From Candidatus Hydrogenedentota bacterium (GTDB lineage: Bacteria; Hydrogenedentota; Hydrogenedentia; Hydrogenedentales; CAITNO01), in NCBI GenBank assembly GCA_029554925.1, contig JAKPUV010000045.1, positions 1 through 18,981 of the forward strand: DNA of 18,981 nt, in the 5' to 3' direction. Under the pieces are notes generated by a model. That model searched no databases. It saw nothing but the letters and a program-made list of their open reading frames with translations, and was not told the origin of the DNA. The translations under genes were made by a program, and so were the position numbers. Shown here piece by piece: positions 16,388 to 18,981 of the stretch (positions are counted from its first letter, which is position 1; each line of letters begins with the position of its first letter).

Positions 16388-17422
16388 ATGGGACATACCG
16401 TTGAAGACATCGCGCGCCTGGTGGGGGGCGAGGCGCTCGGCGACCCGGACACGGCGGTCACCGGGGTGAACGGCCTCGCGGAGGCCGGTCCCGGCGACCT
16501 CTGTTTCGTGCGCGGCGAGAAGTACTACCCCCTCCTCCGCGAGTGCCGGGCCGCCGCCGTGCTTGTGCCCGAGCCCGTCGACGGCGCCGCCCCCGTGCAG
16601 ATCCGCGTGGACCGGCCCGAAGAGGCCTTTCTGCGGACCCTGGCCCTCTTTGACCACGGCGCTGCGGCGCGGCCCGCGCCGGGTGTGCATCCCGGAGCCC
16701 ATGTCTCCCCGGAGGCCCGCCTGGGGGCCGGTGTTTCCATCGGCCCCGGTGCCGTGGTGGAGGCCGGGGCGGTCCTCGGCGACGGCGTGGTGCTCTTTCC
16801 GGGGGCCTATATCGGGGCGGACTGCCGGGTCGGCGAAGGCACCGTGGTGCATCCCAACGCGGTGCTCCGGGAAGAAACCATCGTCGGACGGGGTTGCATC
16901 ATCCATGCCGGGGCCTGCCTGGGCAGCGACGGGTTTGGTTTTGTGCCCATGGGCGGCGCCTGGCACAAAGTGCCCCAGGTGGGCCGGGTGGAGCTGGGCG
17001 ACGAGGTCGAAATAGGCAGCAACACGACCGTGGACCGGGCCACCTTCGGCGTCACCCGCATCGGCGGGGGCACGAAAATTGATAATCTCGTGCAAATAGG
17101 GCACAATGTGGAGATCGGCGAACACTGTGTGGTCGCCGGCATGGCCGGGATCGCGGGCAGCGCGAAAATCGGCAACAACGTCAGAATCGGGGCCTCCGCC
17201 GGCATCGCCGGCCACATCACCATCGGCGACGGCGCCAGCGTGGGCGGCCGCAGCGGGGTGACGCGGTCCGTGCCGCCGGGGGCGACGGTCTCGGGCTTTC
17301 CCGCCACCGACCACGAGGCGCAGAAGCGCATCATGGTGGGGCAGATGCGGCTGCCCGGGCTGATGCGGCGGATCAACCAGCTTGAGGCGCGCCTCAAGGC
17401 CCTGGAAGAGTCGGAATCATGA
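16388..17422 (+). CDS. lpxD: UDP-3-O-acylglucosamine N-acyltransferase LpxD
   Basis: Adds the N-linked hydroxyacyl chain to UDP-3-O-acyl-glucosamine, the third step of lipid A synthesis, in the cytoplasm at the inner membrane; 344 residues, a normal length. The N-terminal uridine-binding domain (to about residue 100, with GVNGLAEAGPGDLCFV) is followed by a left-handed beta-helix of hexapeptide repeats (IGPGAVVEAGAVLGDGV and on) and a C-terminal helical extension. The catalytic His is in VQIGHNVEIGEH, at residue 239, the same number as in the E. coli enzyme. Start: ATG at 16388 with GGAGG eleven bases before it. The end overlaps lpxC-fabZ by four bases (ATGA). Confidence 0.97.
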   Translation: MGHTVEDIARLVGGEALGDPDTAVTGVNGLAEAGPGDLCFVRGEKYYPLLRECRAAAVLVPEPVDGAAPVQIRVDRPEEAFLRTLALFDHGAAARPAPGVHPGAHVSPEARLGAGVSIGPGAVVEAGAVLGDGVVLFPGAYIGADCRVGEGTVVHPNAVLREETIVGRGCIIHAGACLGSDGFGFVPMGGAWHKVPQVGRVELGDEVEIGSNTTVDRATFGVTRIGGGTKIDNLVQIGHNVEIGEHCVVAGMAGIAGSAKIGNNVRIGASAGIAGHITIGDGASVGGRSGVTRSVPPGATVSGFPATDHEAQKRIMVGQMRLPGLMRRINQLEARLKALEESES

Positions 17423-18741
17423 GACAAAGAACCATCGCCTCCGAAGCATCCTACTCCGGGGTCGGGCTCCACACCGGCAGCCTGACCACCGTCACGTTCA
17501 AACCCGCGCCCCCGGACAGCGGCATCACCTTCGTCCGGACGGACTTGCCGGACCGGCCGGTGGTCCCCGCGCTGGTGGACAACGTGGTGGACGTGTCCCG
17601 CGGCACCACCATCGGCATCGGCGAGGTCGCCATCCACACCGTCGAGCACGCCATGTCCGCCTTCGCGGGCATGGGCGTGGACAACATCACCGTTGAGGTG
17701 GACGCCGACGAGATCCCCAACGGCGACGGCAGCTCGCTGCCGGCCCTGGGCGCGATCATGAAGGCGGGCATCGTCGAGCAGGACGCCGAGAAGCAGTACA
17801 TCACGGTGGACCACCCGGTCTACTACCGCAAGGACGACGTCACGCTGAGCATCCTGCCGTCCGACGAGTTCCGGGTGACCATGACCATCTCCTACGGCCA
17901 CCCCGCCATCGGCACCCAGTACGCGTCCTTCACCATCAACGAGGACACCTTCCGCAGCGAGCTGGCCCCCGCGCGCACCTTCTGCTTCCTGCGCGAGGTC
18001 AAGATGCTCCAGGAGGCCGGCCTCATCAAGGGCGGCGACCTCGAAAGCGCCGTGGTCATCGGCGACGACAAGATCCTCAACGACGACCTGCGCTTCCCCG
18101 ACGAGTTCGTGCGCCACAAGATCCTCGACCTGATCGGCGACACCTACCTCCTCGGCCGCCCCATCAAGGGCCACATCATCGGCGCGAAGTGCGGCCACGA
18201 GAAGAACGTCAACTTCTCCAAGCAGATCAAGAAGGCGTACCTCTCCGGCCAGCAGGAGCGCGCCGGGGACGGGTACGGCGCCCTTCCGCGCCGCCAGCCC
18301 CCCGCCCTCGACGTCAACAAGATCATGAAGATCCTCCCCCACCGCTACCCCTTCCTGCTGGTGGACCGGATCCTCTCCTTCGAGCCCATGAAGACCGTCA
18401 CGGGCATGAAAAACGTCACGGTCAACGAGCCCTTCTTCCAGGGCCACTGGCCCGACGTGCCCGTCATGCCCGGCGTCCTCATCATCGAGGCCATGGCCCA
18501 GGTCAGCGCCATGCTCGTCTTCGGCGAGAACGGCGAGCCCAACGGCCGCCTCGCCTTCCTCACGGGCATCGAGAAGGCCAAGTTCCGCAACACCGTCGTG
18601 CCGGGAGACCAGATGGTCATCAAGGCCGAGATGGTCCACTACCGCGACAGCGCGTGCAAGGTCCATGCCGTCGCCCTCACCGACGACGTCGTGGCCGCCG
18701 AGGCCGTCATGACCTTCGCCCTCATGGAAATTGACGCCTAG
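17419..18741 (+). CDS. lpxC-fabZ: Bifunctional UDP-3-O-acyl-GlcNAc deacetylase / 3-hydroxyacyl-ACP dehydratase (LpxC-FabZ fusion)
   Basis: One chain of 440 residues carries two enzymes. The LpxC part (about 1-280) is the zinc deacetylase that commits to lipid A synthesis: zinc ligands H77 (TVEHAMSAF), H233 and D237 (RHKILDLIGD), with E76 as base and H260 (KCGH) as the acid, all at family spacing. A linker near 275-295 (QQERAGDGYGALPRRQ) leads to the FabZ part, which dehydrates 3-hydroxyacyl-ACP: ILPHRYPFLLVDR, then H343 (GHWPD) and E357 (LIIEAMAQ), fourteen apart as in FabZ. Such fusions are known in Bacteroidetes and some other phyla. The start lies in an ATGA overlap with lpxD, so LpxD, LpxC and FabZ are coupled. 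lpxA does not follow directly. Confidence 0.96.
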   Translation: MRQRTIASEASYSGVGLHTGSLTTVTFKPAPPDSGITFVRTDLPDRPVVPALVDNVVDVSRGTTIGIGEVAIHTVEHAMSAFAGMGVDNITVEVDADEIPNGDGSSLPALGAIMKAGIVEQDAEKQYITVDHPVYYRKDDVTLSILPSDEFRVTMTISYGHPAIGTQYASFTINEDTFRSELAPARTFCFLREVKMLQEAGLIKGGDLESAVVIGDDKILNDDLRFPDEFVRHKILDLIGDTYLLGRPIKGHIIGAKCGHEKNVNFSKQIKKAYLSGQQERAGDGYGALPRRQPPALDVNKIMKILPHRYPFLLVDRILSFEPMKTVTGMKNVTVNEPFFQGHWPDVPVMPGVLIIEAMAQVSAMLVFGENGEPNGRLAFLTGIEKAKFRNTVVPGDQMVIKAEMVHYRDSACKVHAVALTDDVVAAEAVMTFALMEIDA

Positions 18742-18769
18742 CCGTCCCGGGCAGGGCCGGAGACTCCCC

Positions 18770-18981
18770 ATGAACCCCCACAAGGCGGCCGTGTTTCTGC
18801 TCTGCCTCGCGGCGGTCTGCCGCGCGGGGGCTGACATCGTCCTCGAGCCCCCCGTCTTCCACGGGGCCGCCCGCTCCGCCCTCTACAGGGAAAACTGGCC
18901 CGAGGACAACGGCGGCGTCGTCTACTGCTTCCTGCGGAACACCGGCCCCGCCCCGGAAAAGGTCGCCGAGCTGCTCCTGAA
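18770..18981 (+). CDS. Exported protein of unknown function, 3' end cut off
   Basis: The first 70 codons of a gene that runs off the window. The N-terminus MNPHKAAVFLLCLAAVCRAGA looks like a signal peptide, cleaved near AGA or ADI. The mature part seen (IVLEPPVFHGAARSALYREN, then WPEDNGGVVYCFLRN) matches no family I can name. The start is supported by GGAG at 18759-18762, seven bases upstream. It begins 28 bp after lpxC-fabZ with no terminator between, so it may be part of the same operon, in the place where lpxA is often found. Function not assigned. Confidence 0.7.
   Translation, partial: MNPHKAAVFLLCLAAVCRAGADIVLEPPVFHGAARSALYRENWPEDNGGVVYCFLRNTGPAPEKVAELLL

Noticed and set aside
16807..18837. 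A 676-codon open frame antisense to lpxD and lpxC-fabZ
   Set aside because: Opposite two genes with intact catalytic motifs; composition is that of a GC-rich shadow frame.
1..18981. CRISPR arrays, tRNA or rRNA genes, insertion sequences, toxin-antitoxin or phage-defence genes
   Set aside because: No regularly spaced repeats, cloverleaf sequences, transposase motifs or defence domains were recognised on either strand.

Overview
The window is a GC-rich, gene-dense bacterial segment from a diderm (LPS-making) organism. An LpxC-FabZ fusion, a bamA-skp-lpxD order, a DUF1080 lipoprotein and repeat-built secreted proteins together suggest a PVC-like or Candidatus Hydrogenedentota-type genome. This placement is inference from gene content, not a phylogeny. 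No tRNA, rRNA, CRISPR array, transposase or phage gene was recognised.

Layout. (1) 1-607: the 3' end of a DUF1080 (3-keto-glycoside lyase/hydrolase-like) lipoprotein gene. (2) 769-4186: a compact operon for a TRAP transporter (lipoprotein DctP-type binding protein, DctQ, DctM) ending in a UspA protein. (3) 4237-5163, minus: a CPBP/Rce1-family membrane protein that lacks the expected catalytic residues. (4) 5367-6704: a secreted zinc-dependent phospholipase C/S1-P1 nuclease-fold protein. (5) 7964-6712, minus: yebC-ruvC. (6) 10526-8140, minus: a large secreted modular protein whose reading frame is broken by a 71-bp insertion flanked by 36-bp direct repeats, followed by a very strong hairpin terminator. 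(7) 10827-18741: an envelope-biogenesis run of clpC, bamA, skp, lpxD and an lpxC-fabZ fusion, then the start of an unidentified exported protein at the right edge.

How the genes work together. BamA inserts outer-membrane proteins and Skp chaperones them through the periplasm. LpxD and LpxC supply lipid A, and FabZ makes the acyl chains that lipid A and phospholipids share. The ClpC gene overlaps the start of bamA, so this protein-quality-control ATPase appears to be co-expressed with the outer-membrane assembly genes. The TRAP operon imports an unidentified, probably carboxylate-type solute. Its UspA partner recalls the TeaD regulator of the TeaABC ectoine transporter.

Most of the window is conserved housekeeping DNA. 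I found no convincing new multi-gene system. The items most worth a second look are the repeat-flanked frameshift in the secreted modular protein, the CPBP protein with lost catalytic residues, the clpC/bamA coupling, and the nested terminator-promoter between bamA and skp.
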